64,000 bases of DNA from DATAEK01 sp036258055 (GTDB lineage Bacteria; Acidobacteriota; Vicinamibacteria; Vicinamibacterales; 2-12-FULL-66-21). Positions 17,766-27,678 of this stretch are shown here, piece after piece. Numbering within the stretch: the first letter of the stretch is position 1; each line of letters starts with the position of its first letter. The stretch lies in contig DATAEK010000051.1 in assembly GCA_036258055.1 (NCBI GenBank), positions 13,893-77,892 on the forward strand, given 5' to 3'. The notes below the pieces were generated by a model. The model saw only the letters and a list, made by a program, of their open reading frames with translations, was not told the origin of the DNA and did no database searches. The position numbers were made by a program, and so were the translations under genes.

Positions 17766-20700
17766 ATGAAGGCCGGCCGCGCTTCCTCATCGCCGGACCC
17801 CGTCAGCCCGCGGCGGCTTGCGGCGGAGTACGCGACGATGCGCGTGCTCGCCGAATCGGGCCGGCTCGCCGACGCGACTCCCAGGATTCTCGAAGCCATC
17901 TGCACGACGCTCGGGTGGGAACACGGCGCGCTGTGGCAGATCGATCCGCACGCGGACCGGCTCCGGTGCGTCGAAGTCTGGCACCCGCCTGGTTCGTCGT
18001 TCGACGGTTTCGACGAAATCAGCCGTGCGACCGCCTTCGAGCGCGGCATCGGGCTCCCAGGTCGCGTCTGGGCGAGTGGCCAACCGGCATTCATTCCCGA
18101 CGTCCTCAAAGACGCGAACTTTCCCCGCGCGTCGGCCGCTGCTGCTGAGGAGCTGCACGGCGCCTTTGGCTTCCCAATCCTCATCGGTGACTTCGTGTTC
18201 GGCGTGATGGAGTTCTTCAGCCGCGAGATTCGCGAGCCCGATGCCGAGCTGCTCGAGATGCTCGCTACGATCGGCGGTCAGATCGGCCAGTTCATGCAAC
18301 GCCGTCACGCGGAAGAAGAACTGGATCGTTTTTTTGCCCTCTCCGGTGACCTTCTGTGCATCGCCGGCTTCGATGGTTACTTCAAGCGCCTCAATCAAGC
18401 GTGGGAACGTGTGCTCGGCTTTCCCGTGGCGGAACTCTGCGCCTCACCCTACCTCGAATTCGTCCACCCCGACGATCGTGAGGCGACGGTGGCGGCTGCC
18501 GCGCAGGTCGGCGGCGGTGGAACCATACTGCGATTCGAGAACCGGTTTCGCGCGGTTGACGGCTCGTACCGGTGGCTGTCCTGGTCGGCGGTGCCGTACA
18601 CGGACGAGCGCACGGTGTACGCGGCGGCTCACGACGTTACCGAAACCAAGACCGCAAACGAACAGCTTGCCGCTTACGCCAATGATCTCGAGCGTGCTCG
18701 TGAAGCAGAAGCGGAACATGCTGCCCATCTGACGCAACTCGTGCGGGAGCTCGATCGCGCCAAGGTGAAGGCCGAGCTGGCGACCGAGGCCAAAGCTGAA
18801 TTCCTGGCCAACATGAGCCACGAGATCCGAACGCCGATGACGGCCATCATTGGCATGGCGGATCTCGCAATGCACACCAGGCTCACGACGGAGCAGCAGG
18901 AGTATCTGACGACGATCACCCAGTCCGCGCACGCGCTGCTCGATCTGATCAACGACATCCTCGACTTCTCGAAGATCGAGGCGCGGAAGCTCGCGCTCGA
19001 ACAGATTCCCTTCGATCTTCGCGACACGGTCGAGGAGGCAATGAAGTCGCTGGCCATTCGCGCGCAACAGCGCGGGCTCGAGCTCGCATCTCACATCCGC
19101 GCACACGCCCCCGATCGTCTCGTCGGTGATCCGGGGCGGCTGAGGCAGGTGCTCACCAACCTGGTTGCCAACGCCATCAAGTTCACAGAGCAGGGTGAGG
19201 TGGTGGTAACGGTGGATCCCGCGTCCTTCGATCAGAACAGTGTCGTGCTGCACTTCGCCGTGGCGGATACGGGCATTGGGATTCCGGACGACAAGCGCGC
19301 AGTGATTTTCGAGGCCTTTACCCAAGCCGACGCCTCGACCACGCGCAAGTTCGGTGGCACCGGGCTGGGGCTGTCGATTGCCAGCGAACTGGTGTCATTG
19401 CTCGGCGGCACTATGTGGCTGGATAGCGAGGTCGGCCACGGGAGCACGTTCCATTTCACGGCTCGCTTTGCCCGTCAGCCGGCCGAAGCCGCTGACGTCG
19501 TCGAACCACCGGTGGACCTGCGTGGCCTGCGAGTGCTCATCGTTGACGACAGCGTTACGAACCGGCGGATTCTCCGCGATGTGTTCCTCAGCTGGAAGAT
19601 GAGCCCGGAAGCCGTAAGCAGCGGGGCGGAAGGACTCGAGGCGCTGGCCGCAGCCCGCAAGGCCGGCCGGCCGTACGCAGTGGCGATCGTCGACGGGCAG
19701 ATGCCGCTGATGGACGGCTTCATGTTTGCGAACCGCGTGCGGCGCGATCACCGGCTGCGATCGACGCTGCTGGTGATGCTGACCTCTGCCGCGCGGCCGG
19801 CCGATGCGGCCCGCTGCCGCAAGCTTGGCATCGCCGGGCACCTGACAAAACCCGTGAAGCAGTCCGATCTGCTCGACACGATCGTCTCGCTGTTCGGCGG
19901 GAGGACGGCGCCCGCCGCCGATGCCGTCGAGACACTCGATCGATCGGCCCCACGAACCCTGCGAGTGCTCGTGGCCGAGGACAACCAGGTCAATCGTCAA
20001 TTCGTGACGCGGGTCCTCGAAAAGCGCGGCCACGCCATGGTGGCTGCCGTCAACGGCCGGGAGGCTATCGATGCCATCGCGCAGGCGGCGCCCGGTCATT
20101 TCGACGTCGTGCTGATGGACGTGCAGATGCCGGAACTCGACGGGTTGTCGGCGACGGTGCTAATCCGTCAGCGTGAGCGAACCACGGGCACCCACATCCC
20201 GATCGTGGCGATGACGGCGCACGCGATGACCGGCGATCGCGAGCGGTGTCTCGCCGCCGGCATGGACGACTACGTGTCGAAGCCGCTCCATCCGCACGAA
20301 CTGATCGACGTCGTCGAACGGGCGTCCGCGCCGCGAGGTCAACCAGACTCGGCCAGGCCGTCCGACCAGGAGGCTCCATCGTTCGTCTTCGATATGGAGG
20401 TTGCCTGCACCCGGATGGGCGGCGATCGGCAGCTGCTGCGCGAGGTCATCGCCATCTTCCGGGCGCAGACACCCGCGCTGATGACAGCGCTGAGGAGAGC
20501 CGCGAAGGACAACGATATCGGGAACCTGCAGCGCACGGCACACACGCTGAAGGGATCGCTCGGTACGCTGCACGCACCACGCGCCTATGAGGCGGCCGCA
20601 CGCCTGGAAGACTTCGCTCGCAGGGAAGAGACCGCTGCCATCCCGGCAGCCGTGGCGGCGTTCGAATCGGAACTGACGAAGCTGCAACGCGCCCTCGGCT

Positions 20701-20786
20701 TCGAGCGCCGACGGACCGTCAAGAGAAAGGTCGCGAAACATGGCTCCGGATCAGCGCACGGACGCTCGGGTCCTCGTCGTCGATGA
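17766..20786 (+). CDS. Hybrid sensor histidine kinase (GAF-PAS-HisKA-HATPase-REC-REC-Hpt)
   Basis: 1006 residues and no transmembrane segment, so a cytoplasmic sensor. Order: GAF (about 20-175), PAS (about 185-300, with ITRS-like EFVHPDDREAT), a short coiled coil, HisKA with H352 in FLANMSHEIRTPM, HATPase (N box LTNLVANAIKFTEQ, G boxes VADTGIGIPDDKR and FGGTGLGLSI), receiver 1 (D643 in IVDGQMPLMDG), receiver 2 (D785 in LMDVQMPELDG) and Hpt (H926 in RTAHTLKGSLGTL). The complete His-Asp-His relay resembles BarA/EvgS kinases. Its 3' end overlaps the next regulator gene by 47 nt, the obvious candidate partner. Confidence 0.93.
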   Translation: MKAGRASSSPDPVSPRRLAAEYATMRVLAESGRLADATPRILEAICTTLGWEHGALWQIDPHADRLRCVEVWHPPGSSFDGFDEISRATAFERGIGLPGRVWASGQPAFIPDVLKDANFPRASAAAAEELHGAFGFPILIGDFVFGVMEFFSREIREPDAELLEMLATIGGQIGQFMQRRHAEEELDRFFALSGDLLCIAGFDGYFKRLNQAWERVLGFPVAELCASPYLEFVHPDDREATVAAAAQVGGGGTILRFENRFRAVDGSYRWLSWSAVPYTDERTVYAAAHDVTETKTANEQLAAYANDLERAREAEAEHAAHLTQLVRELDRAKVKAELATEAKAEFLANMSHEIRTPMTAIIGMADLAMHTRLTTEQQEYLTTITQSAHALLDLINDILDFSKIEARKLALEQIPFDLRDTVEEAMKSLAIRAQQRGLELASHIRAHAPDRLVGDPGRLRQVLTNLVANAIKFTEQGEVVVTVDPASFDQNSVVLHFAVADTGIGIPDDKRAVIFEAFTQADASTTRKFGGTGLGLSIASELVSLLGGTMWLDSEVGHGSTFHFTARFARQPAEAADVVEPPVDLRGLRVLIVDDSVTNRRILRDVFLSWKMSPEAVSSGAEGLEALAAARKAGRPYAVAIVDGQMPLMDGFMFANRVRRDHRLRSTLLVMLTSAARPADAARCRKLGIAGHLTKPVKQSDLLDTIVSLFGGRTAPAADAVETLDRSAPRTLRVLVAEDNQVNRQFVTRVLEKRGHAMVAAVNGREAIDAIAQAAPGHFDVVLMDVQMPELDGLSATVLIRQRERTTGTHIPIVAMTAHAMTGDRERCLAAGMDDYVSKPLHPHELIDVVERASAPRGQPDSARPSDQEAPSFVFDMEVACTRMGGDRQLLREVIAIFRAQTPALMTALRRAAKDNDIGNLQRTAHTLKGSLGTLHAPRAYEAAARLEDFARREETAAIPAAVAAFESELTKLQRALGFERRRTVKRKVAKHGSGSAHGRSGPRRR

Positions 20787-21588
20787 CGATCGCACCACTC
20801 GTCACGTGACCCGCACGGTGCTTGCGAAAGCGGGCTTCAAGGTTCGCGTCGCGAAGGACGGCAAAGAGGCCCTCGAGCGCCTGCGCGCCGCACGATACGA
20901 CCTCATGCTGCTCGATGTCTGGATGCCGCGCATGGACGGTCTGCAGGTTCTCGACCGCGTCAAGCGCATGAAACAGCGGCCGCGGGTCATTGTCCTCACA
21001 TCCGACGATGCCCCGGAGACGCTGCTGGGGGCCATCAGACAGCGGGCGCATCAGATCGTGCACAAGCCCGTCGCGCCCCTCGCGCTCCTCTCCCTCGTGC
21101 GTGAGGTGATCAACGCGGGTCCGGAACTCCCGATCGACGTGCTGTCAGCGCGCGCCAACTGGGTGGAGCTCGCCGTGCCGTGCACTCGCGATGCCGCGGA
21201 TCGACTGCGCAGCGTCATGGGACACCTCGACGCGAATCTGCCCGAGGATGTCCGTGAATCGATCGGCTATGCCTTTCGAGAGCTGGTGTTGAATGCCGTC
21301 GAGTGGGGAGGGAAGCTCGATCCCAAACGCAAGGTGCGCATCTCGTACCTGCGCGCGAAGCGGATGCTGCTCTACCGCATCGCCGATCCTGGTCCTGGCT
21401 TCAAGATGGAGGGCCTCGACCATGCTGCCATCAGCCATCCCGATGATCCGATCGAGCACATGAACGTCCGAGAGCAGAAGGGCCTGCGGCCGGGCGGATT
21501 CGGCATCCTCACGGTGCGTGCGAACGTCGACGAGCTGATCTACAACGAAAAACAGAACGAAGTGGTCTTCGTCAAGTATCTCGACTGA
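20740..21588 (+). CDS. Response regulator with RsbW-like ATPase output domain (REC-HATPase)
   Basis: 282 residues. The receiver domain (1-120) has the acidic pocket VVDDDRT, phospho-acceptor D59 in LLDVWMPRMDG, and HKPVAP. The C-terminal half is a GHKL ATPase of the HATPase_c_2/RsbW kind: N box FRELVLNAVEWGG, G1 ADPGPGFKM, and GFGILTVRANVDEL before a last strand VVFVKYLD. It lacks a HisKA domain, so it is not a histidine kinase. Anti-sigma-type switch kinases phosphorylate STAS antagonists or bind sigma factors. The ATG lies inside the preceding kinase gene (47-nt overlap). Confidence 0.88.
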   Translation: MAPDQRTDARVLVVDDDRTTRHVTRTVLAKAGFKVRVAKDGKEALERLRAARYDLMLLDVWMPRMDGLQVLDRVKRMKQRPRVIVLTSDDAPETLLGAIRQRAHQIVHKPVAPLALLSLVREVINAGPELPIDVLSARANWVELAVPCTRDAADRLRSVMGHLDANLPEDVRESIGYAFRELVLNAVEWGGKLDPKRKVRISYLRAKRMLLYRIADPGPGFKMEGLDHAAISHPDDPIEHMNVREQKGLRPGGFGILTVRANVDELIYNEKQNEVVFVKYLD

Positions 21589-21594
21589 CCGCTC

Positions 21595-24039
21595 CTATTC
21601 CGACCGCAACGCCTGAAGCACGTCCACCCGCGATGCCCGCGCTGCCGGCATCAGGGACGCCAGAATCGCGGCCGCCACGAGAATCGCGGCGGCAAGGATC
21701 GTGGGCAAAGCATCGGGGATACGGACGTCCGGGATGTAGGCTCCGACGATCCGGGCGAGGAGCACCCCGCCAATCGCGCCTGCCACGATGCCGCTCACGG
21801 CGATGACGGCTCCCTCGCCGAGCACACGCGTCAGCAGGTGTCGCGGCGCCGATCCGATCGCGAGCCGGATACCGAACTCACGCGTCCGCGCGCTGACCGA
21901 GAAGGCCAGCACGCCAGCGACGCCAACGATGGCAATCGCCAGGGCCACGCCGGCAAAGCCGCCGAACACCATCGCGTTCAGCCGGTTCGGCGCCAGGACT
22001 TCTGCGCGGACGTCCTCGAGCGTCGCCGCATGCTCGACGGGCTGGTCCGCCGCCAGCTCGCGGACGATCCGGGTGATCGATGGCACGAGCGTGTAAGGAT
22101 CGGTCTGAGTGTGGACGAACAGCCGCCCGCCGCCGATCTCCTGCTCGAACGGGTGATAGACCGTCATCGCCGGTCCCGGCACGATGTTCTCGTCGTCCAT
22201 GTCGGCAACCACGCCGACGATCCGCCGGGGCGCCGGGCTGACGTCGATGAACTTGATGACCGGGTCAGTCCACAGCAGGTGACGGTTCACGGCGTCCTGG
22301 TTCGGGAACATCCGCTGCGCGAGGCTCTGGCTGACGATGACGACCTTCTCGGCGTCGTGACGGTCGGCGTCGGAGAAGTCTCGTCCGGCGATGAGGGGAA
22401 CGCCAAGCGAGGCAAAGAATCCTGGCGACACCGTTCTGAATCGCGCGCGCGGATCCTCTTCGCCGTTCGCCTTGGCATAGCCTTCGACCGTGAACTGCGC
22501 GGCGAAGAATCCCGCATCTCTCCACGGGACGGCCGTGCCCACGGCGACGCGCTGCACCCCGGGGAGCTGGGCGACGCGCCGGATGACGTCCTTGTAGAAA
22601 CCGGTGATCTCGTGGGGCTTTCGAGTGTAGGAAACGATGGGGACATTGACGGCCAGCACGCTCCGTGTGTCGAAGCCAGACTGCGTGCGCTGGAGGGCGA
22701 ACAGCGTGCTCAGGAGCATGCCGGCGCCGGCGAGCAGAACGAAAGACGCGGCGATCTGCGTCACGGCGAAGACCCGCAGCCGTCTGCCCGTGCCAGTCGT
22801 GATTCGGACGCTGCCGTTCGACAGACCGAAGCCGCTGGACGCGTCCGAGGACGGCAGGCGCGGCACGAACGCCAGAAGTACAGCCGCCGCGACCGCGAGG
22901 CTCACACCCACCCACAGTACGGTCGAGTCCACGGTGACATCGAGCGCCCGGACGGAAAACCGGGCCGCGTATCGCGCCAGAACCGCGACCATCGGCCGGG
23001 CGAGCAGGACAGCCAGGATCGCACCCGCACCGCAGAGCAACAGGCTTTCGGCGAGGAGCGTGCGTCGAAGAGCGCCGGCACTGGCGCCGAGTGCGGCGCG
23101 GATCGCCAGCTCGCCTTCACGCCGTACCGATCGCGCCAGGATGAGATTCGCAACGTTCGAACAGGCAACGATGAAGACAAGCGCGGAGGCCGCCAGCAGG
23201 ACCAGCAGCACCGTTCGAGCCGGCGAGATGATCTGATCGCGTAACCGCACGGCGTCGATGCGGAAGTCAGCCTGCGATGAGTACGACTCGGGATGTTCCT
23301 TGACGATCGCTCCATGCACGGCACGCAGTTCGGCTCGAGCGGCCTCGAGATCCACATTCGGCGCAAGCCGTGCGAACAGGTCAGTCATTCGGTGCACCCG
23401 CCCTTCGACCATCGTTGCGTCGAGATGATGTGGGCTGGTGACGACGTTGGCGATGATCTCGGTCTCGGTGGGATAGGGCACCGACGGTTCGAGAATTCCG
23501 ACGATCGTGCCGGTTCGGTCGCCGAGCCTCACGACCTTGCCGATGACCGACGGGTCGCTGTTCAACGACGTCGTCCAGAAGCGGTAGGTGAGGACGACGG
23601 CTCCCGCCGCGCTCGGTCCATCGTCGCTCGCGCCGAGGAGACGGCCCTGCGCCGGACGCAATCCCATTACGTCGAAGTACGAGCCGCCCACGACGCCAGC
23701 ACGAACAACACGCGGCTCACCCAGCCCGACCATCGTGAAGTCGATGGTCGAGAAGTCGCCGAACGCGCTCAGCGTCTTCACCCGCGTCTTCAGGTCCCGC
23801 AGCTCGGGAACCGAGAAGTTGGCGTCGTCGACGCCAATGCCCGGCGCGCTCTGGCGCAAATAGAGCAGGCGATCCTGGTCGCGGTTCACGAGCGGGCGCA
23901 GGAGAACGCCCCGGACCACGCTGAAGATCGCGGCGTTGGCGCCGATGCCGAGCGCAAGCGTGACGATGACGGTGAAGGCCAGGCCCTTGACCCTGGCGAG
24001 AGATCGGAGGGCGAAGCGGAAGTCGGTCAGGAGGCTCAT
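21595..24039 (-). CDS. MacB/FtsX-type permease (ADOP family), no PadR partner
   Basis: 814 residues starting MSLLTDFRFALRSLARVKG, directly at the first transmembrane helix (FTVIVTLALGIGANAAIFSVVRGVLL), without the long cytoplasmic N-terminus of the PadR-linked copy at 9.4-12.2 kb. Two MacB periplasmic domains alternate with two FtsX permease blocks (AASALVFIVACSNVANLILARS; AGVALAIAIVGVAGVLAFSV), ending SRVDVLQALRSE. No ATPase gene lies next to it. The substrate is unknown. The 200 bp upstream (24040-24239) show no gene or clear signal. Confidence 0.9.
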   Translation of the reverse strand: MSLLTDFRFALRSLARVKGLAFTVIVTLALGIGANAAIFSVVRGVLLRPLVNRDQDRLLYLRQSAPGIGVDDANFSVPELRDLKTRVKTLSAFGDFSTIDFTMVGLGEPRVVRAGVVGGSYFDVMGLRPAQGRLLGASDDGPSAAGAVVLTYRFWTTSLNSDPSVIGKVVRLGDRTGTIVGILEPSVPYPTETEIIANVVTSPHHLDATMVEGRVHRMTDLFARLAPNVDLEAARAELRAVHGAIVKEHPESYSSQADFRIDAVRLRDQIISPARTVLLVLLAASALVFIVACSNVANLILARSVRREGELAIRAALGASAGALRRTLLAESLLLCGAGAILAVLLARPMVAVLARYAARFSVRALDVTVDSTVLWVGVSLAVAAAVLLAFVPRLPSSDASSGFGLSNGSVRITTGTGRRLRVFAVTQIAASFVLLAGAGMLLSTLFALQRTQSGFDTRSVLAVNVPIVSYTRKPHEITGFYKDVIRRVAQLPGVQRVAVGTAVPWRDAGFFAAQFTVEGYAKANGEEDPRARFRTVSPGFFASLGVPLIAGRDFSDADRHDAEKVVIVSQSLAQRMFPNQDAVNRHLLWTDPVIKFIDVSPAPRRIVGVVADMDDENIVPGPAMTVYHPFEQEIGGGRLFVHTQTDPYTLVPSITRIVRELAADQPVEHAATLEDVRAEVLAPNRLNAMVFGGFAGVALAIAIVGVAGVLAFSVSARTREFGIRLAIGSAPRHLLTRVLGEGAVIAVSGIVAGAIGGVLLARIVGAYIPDVRIPDALPTILAAAILVAAAILASLMPAARASRVDVLQALRSE

Positions 24040-24239
24040 AGAAGTTCCATTACGCGTTCGAGATTCGAGTCTCTTTCTTGCCGGGCCTTCGCTCAGGTCC
24101 GGGTCGCCCCGGTGCGACCCGGCCGGACGCTGGCGTGATCCAGACGCTTACCATAACGTCGAAGCAGACCCGGTGAGATCGACAGCCGGCGCCGTCGATC
24201 TCAGCCGAGATTATCGATTTCCGATCGCTCAGGTCGTCT

Positions 24240-24734
24240 TCAGCTCAGCTGAAGACTCCGAACGTATTCGTCGAGCAGGTCGAAGCTCTCGGAGATGCCG
24301 TCTTTCATCCCGGTCTTCATCGCCGCGTCCCGGGCTTCTTTCGACGGGTACAGTATCGTCAACGACACGGTCGTCCGGCCCTGATCTTCGGTGAGGACGA
24401 GGGTGTTAACGGTCTCGGGCCAATCGGCGCCCCAGGACTCCGTCGCCACGAACCGTTCGGGTGGGCTCACTTCCCGTATCACCCCACGGATTTCCATCTC
24501 GGTGCCGTTCTCGCGACGCCAGACGAAGCGCTGCGCGCCACCGGGCCTAAGGTCGATCTCACACACGGGCAGGGTCCAACCCTTCCGGCCGAGCATCCAA
24601 TGCGGAAGATGCTTCGGGTTCGTCCATGCATCGAAGATCAGCCGGCGCGGCGCTTCGACGACGCGCGTGATGCGCACTTCACGATCAGAGGGAGTCGTCA
24701 GGGTCGTGACGCCGGCTTGATTTGCGGTGGCCAT
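24240..24734 (-). CDS. SRPBCC/AHSA1-domain protein
   Basis: 164 residues of the activator-of-Hsp90-ATPase-like START fold: REVRITRVVEAPRRLIFDAWTNPKHLPHWM at the start, GAQRFVWRRENGTEMEIRGVIREVSPPERFV in the sheet, and the long last helix GISESFDLLDEYVRSL. These bind hydrophobic ligands; the exact role is not known. Its start overlaps the ArsR gene upstream by 50 nt, so the two are one transcript and probably translationally coupled. Confidence 0.85.
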   Translation of the reverse strand: MATANQAGVTTLTTPSDREVRITRVVEAPRRLIFDAWTNPKHLPHWMLGRKGWTLPVCEIDLRPGGAQRFVWRRENGTEMEIRGVIREVSPPERFVATESWGADWPETVNTLVLTEDQGRTTVSLTILYPSKEARDAAMKTGMKDGISESFDLLDEYVRSLQLS

Positions 24735-25071
24735 GGTTCTGTTCCTCCTCCTGCATTTGCCGAACGTATTGTTCGAGGCGCGCGAAGCTCTCGTCCCAGA
24801 AACGGCGATAGTTTTCCGCCCAGTCGACGACCTCTTTCAGCGGGGCAGCCTGGAGGCGGCTGGGACGCCGTTGCGCGTCGCGAGCTCGGGCGATGAGGCC
24901 GGCCCGCTCGAGCACCCGCAGGTGCTTGGAAATAGCTGGTCCGCTCATCGAGAAAGGAGCGGCGATCTCCTTCACGGTGGCCGTCCCGTCGGCCAGTTTG
25001 GCGAGAATGGCCCTTCTGGTGGGATCGGCGAGGGCGGCGAATGTAACGCTGAGCTGGTCTGTAGCGGTCAT
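24685..25071 (-). CDS. ArsR-family helix-turn-helix regulator, cassette 1
   Basis: 128 residues. The winged helix is clear: FAALADPTRRAILAKLADG, TVKEIAAPFSMSGPAISKHLRVLERAGLIARAR. No cysteine pair of the metal-sensing type is visible, in line with the non-metal ArsR proteins paired with SRPBCC genes. The C-terminus runs through VVDWAENYRRFWDESFARLEQYV into a basic tail within the downstream gene. Translation starts at 25071 inside the repeated operator described upstream; no purine-rich ribosome site is present. Confidence 0.88.
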   Translation of the reverse strand: MTATDQLSVTFAALADPTRRAILAKLADGTATVKEIAAPFSMSGPAISKHLRVLERAGLIARARDAQRRPSRLQAAPLKEVVDWAENYRRFWDESFARLEQYVRQMQEEEQNHGHRKSSRRHDPDDSL

Positions 25072-25073
25072 GA

Positions 25074-25132
25074 GTAACCAGTAAGTTTGGTAACCGATAA
25101 GTTAAATACATCGTATTCGATTCGCTTGTCAA
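25074..25132 (-). promoter_or_regulatory. Promoter and direct-repeat operator of ArsR/SRPBCC cassette 1
   Basis: Minus-strand TTGACA (25127-25132) and TATTTA (25103-25108) are 18 bp apart. Two near-identical 14-mers, AACTTATCGGTTAC (25090-25103) and AACTTACTGGTTAC (25074-25087), lie 16 bp apart between the -10 box and the ATG. They would place an ArsR repressor over the transcription start. The region is AT-rich against a GC-rich background. Confidence 0.6.
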
Positions 25133-25156
25133 GCACTGAGGTGGGACGGCACGTCT

Positions 25157-27664
25157 GTGTCTCGCATGAGCGCATTTTTCGAATCCGCCACTCCCGAGAG
25201 GGGCCATCAAACCACTCGGGTGGTCCAAAGCGTGGGGCAGGACATTCGCTACGCAGTCAGGGGCCTTCGGCGCCGACCTGGGTTCGCGCTGTCGGCGACC
25301 CTGACGATCGGCGTTGGTATTGGTGCGCTGGCGTCGGTCCTGTCAGTTGTCTCCGCGGTGCTCCTACGACCCGCTCCGTACCCGACGGCCGACCGAATCG
25401 TACAAATCGAACAGGTGGTGGACGGGCGGCCACGCGACGAGGTTTCGACGCTGGACGTCCGTGCGCTCAGCGAGGGCAGCGCGTCGCTCTCGCACGTCAC
25501 CATCGCATGGTTCTCGGAGGCGAGCGTCGCGGGTGATGGATTGCCGGAACGCGCGCGACGCGTGTACACGGACTCCCAGGCCTTCGCGATGCTCGGCGTT
25601 CGGCCGCTCATCGGACGCCTTCCGACGAAAGCCGATGAAGCACTCGACGCAGACCCGGTCGTGATCCTCGGCCACCGATTGTGGTCGGAGCGGTTCGGAT
25701 CGGATCCGGCGGTCATCGGGCGCGCAATCCGCATCGATGGACGTCCATCGACAGTGATCGGCGTGATGCCGGCCGGCTTTGCATATCCAGCGCCTTACTG
25801 GGCCGGCGGCGATCTCTGGCTGTTGCGCGGGCCGTCGCACCCGTCGTGGCCGGCGACCCGCGCGGGCTTCACGCTGGGCTTCGGCCTGCTCGAGAAGGGG
25901 CGGACTCTTGTCCGCGCGCAAGCGGAAGCGGATGCCGTCGCCGCGGCGCTGGATGCACGCTATCCAGACTCCAACGGTCCAATCGGCCTGCGACTCACCG
26001 GTTTTGCGGCGGACGTTCGCGCGGAGGCGCGGCCCCGACTGCTGTTGATCCTCGGTGCGGCCTCGGTTCTCTTCCTGATCGTCTGCGTCAATGTCGTGAA
26101 TCTGCTGATCGGCCGTGGGCTCGATCGTCAGCGTGAGCTCGCGGCGCGCGTCGCGCTTGGCGCCGGGCCGGCAAGGCTGGTCAGGCAGTTGCTGACGGAA
26201 ACTGCGGTCATGTTCCTCACTGGCGGCGCTGTGGGACTCCTCGCGGCTGTCCAAGGATCGCGACTCATGGCGGCCGTTCAGTCATTGAGCATTCCGCGGA
26301 TGGACGAAGCGAGCGTTGACGGCACCGTCGTCATCGTCACGATCGCGGTCACGATGATCGCGGCCGCGATCGTCGGGTTGGTGCCGGCATGGCAGGGTGT
26401 TCGGTCAGGTCTGTCCGGCCTGGCCGGATCCGATGTGCGAAGTGCCAGCCAGGGACGTCGCTGGCGTCATCTGCAGCGCACGCTGATCGCGGTCGAGGTC
26501 GGACTGGCTCTTGTGCTGCTCAGCGGCGCCGGAGTACTACTCGAAGGCGCCCGGACGCTCGCCCGTACCGATCCGGGATTCGACGTGAGCGGCCTGATGC
26601 GGGCGCGCATCACTCTGCCGCCCGAGAGCTACGCGACAGCGAATGAGCAGCACGTGTTCTACGATCGCGTGCTCGCCCGCGTGCGTAGCGCGTTGGGTGT
26701 GACTGCGGTTGGCCTGGTAGACGTGCCACCAGGCGTTGGCGGCCGCGGAGGACCATCGATCTCGGTCGCTGGCGATCCGACCCCGACGTCAATCCGAGAT
26801 CTGCGCCCGTCGGACGTGCGCCTCGTCAGCGTTGGTTACCTCGAGACGCTCGGTCTCGCGGCCCAATCGGGCCGCGTGTTTTCGGCGAGCGATGCATCTC
26901 TTCCCGTTGCTGTCGTGAACGAGACGTTCGCGCGACGGTATCAAAGCGGCGCGACCGCGGTCGGCCGTCGCGTGCGCGTCAGGCTCGGTGCGGATGTCAC
27001 CGATCTGACTGCGTTCACGATCATCGGCGTCGTGCCCGACGTGCGGGAGAAGACCGTCTATGAACCGCCGCCGCCGACGGTCTATCTTCCCTTCACGCAG
27101 GCGGGCAGCTCGCGAACGTCATTGTTGCGAATGAGCCTTCTGGTCAGAAGTCCGCGCCCGCCCGCGGATCTGGAGTTTCTGGTGCGCCGGGCCATCGCCG
27201 ATGCGGATGCCGGCCTCGCCCCGTCAGATCTGGTGGCGATGCGGGATCTTCTCGCGGCGGAGCTGTCGCTCAATCGCATAAATCTGGCGCTCCTCGCGGT
27301 CCTGGCGGTGGTGTCGCTCTGTCTTGCCGTGCTTGGCGTCTACGCCGTGACCGCGCACGGCGTTCGTCAGCGTACGCGCGAGATGGGGATCCGCCTGGCG
27401 CTCGGCGATTCGCCGCGTGGACTTCAACTGAGACTGCTCCGCGAAGGGGTCTTGCTGGTCACAGTCGGCCTCGCGTCCGGCGGCATCGCCGCGGTGTGGA
27501 CCGCCGGCCTTCTGCGGTCTGCCGTGTATGGAATCGATCGCACCAGTCCAGTGACGTTCGCCGGCGCCGGACTCGTGCTTGCGGCTGCCGTGTTATTTGG
27601 ATGCTACCTGCCAGCACGCCATGCGGCGCAGATTGATCCAGTGGCCGCGCTGCGCGCCGACTGA
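25157..27664 (+). CDS. MacB/FtsX-type permease (ADOP family), third copy
   Basis: 835 residues from a GTG (ATG alternative 9 nt downstream). After about 25 polar residues comes QDIRYAVRGLRRRPGFALSATLTIGVGIGALASVLSVVSAVLL, the first membrane helix, then a MacB periplasmic domain, FtsX block (ASVLFLIVCVNVVNLLIGRGLDRQRELAARVALG), second periplasmic domain and final block ending AQIDPVAALRAD. It is divergent from ArsR/SRPBCC cassette 1, and its start lies just beyond that promoter, so the two may share control. No ATPase partner is present. Confidence 0.9.
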   Translation: MSRMSAFFESATPERGHQTTRVVQSVGQDIRYAVRGLRRRPGFALSATLTIGVGIGALASVLSVVSAVLLRPAPYPTADRIVQIEQVVDGRPRDEVSTLDVRALSEGSASLSHVTIAWFSEASVAGDGLPERARRVYTDSQAFAMLGVRPLIGRLPTKADEALDADPVVILGHRLWSERFGSDPAVIGRAIRIDGRPSTVIGVMPAGFAYPAPYWAGGDLWLLRGPSHPSWPATRAGFTLGFGLLEKGRTLVRAQAEADAVAAALDARYPDSNGPIGLRLTGFAADVRAEARPRLLLILGAASVLFLIVCVNVVNLLIGRGLDRQRELAARVALGAGPARLVRQLLTETAVMFLTGGAVGLLAAVQGSRLMAAVQSLSIPRMDEASVDGTVVIVTIAVTMIAAAIVGLVPAWQGVRSGLSGLAGSDVRSASQGRRWRHLQRTLIAVEVGLALVLLSGAGVLLEGARTLARTDPGFDVSGLMRARITLPPESYATANEQHVFYDRVLARVRSALGVTAVGLVDVPPGVGGRGGPSISVAGDPTPTSIRDLRPSDVRLVSVGYLETLGLAAQSGRVFSASDASLPVAVVNETFARRYQSGATAVGRRVRVRLGADVTDLTAFTIIGVVPDVREKTVYEPPPPTVYLPFTQAGSSRTSLLRMSLLVRSPRPPADLEFLVRRAIADADAGLAPSDLVAMRDLLAAELSLNRINLALLAVLAVVSLCLAVLGVYAVTAHGVRQRTREMGIRLALGDSPRGLQLRLLREGVLLVTVGLASGGIAAVWTAGLLRSAVYGIDRTSPVTFAGAGLVLAAAVLFGCYLPARHAAQIDPVAALRAD

Positions 27665-27678
27665 ACGCCAAGGGATTC

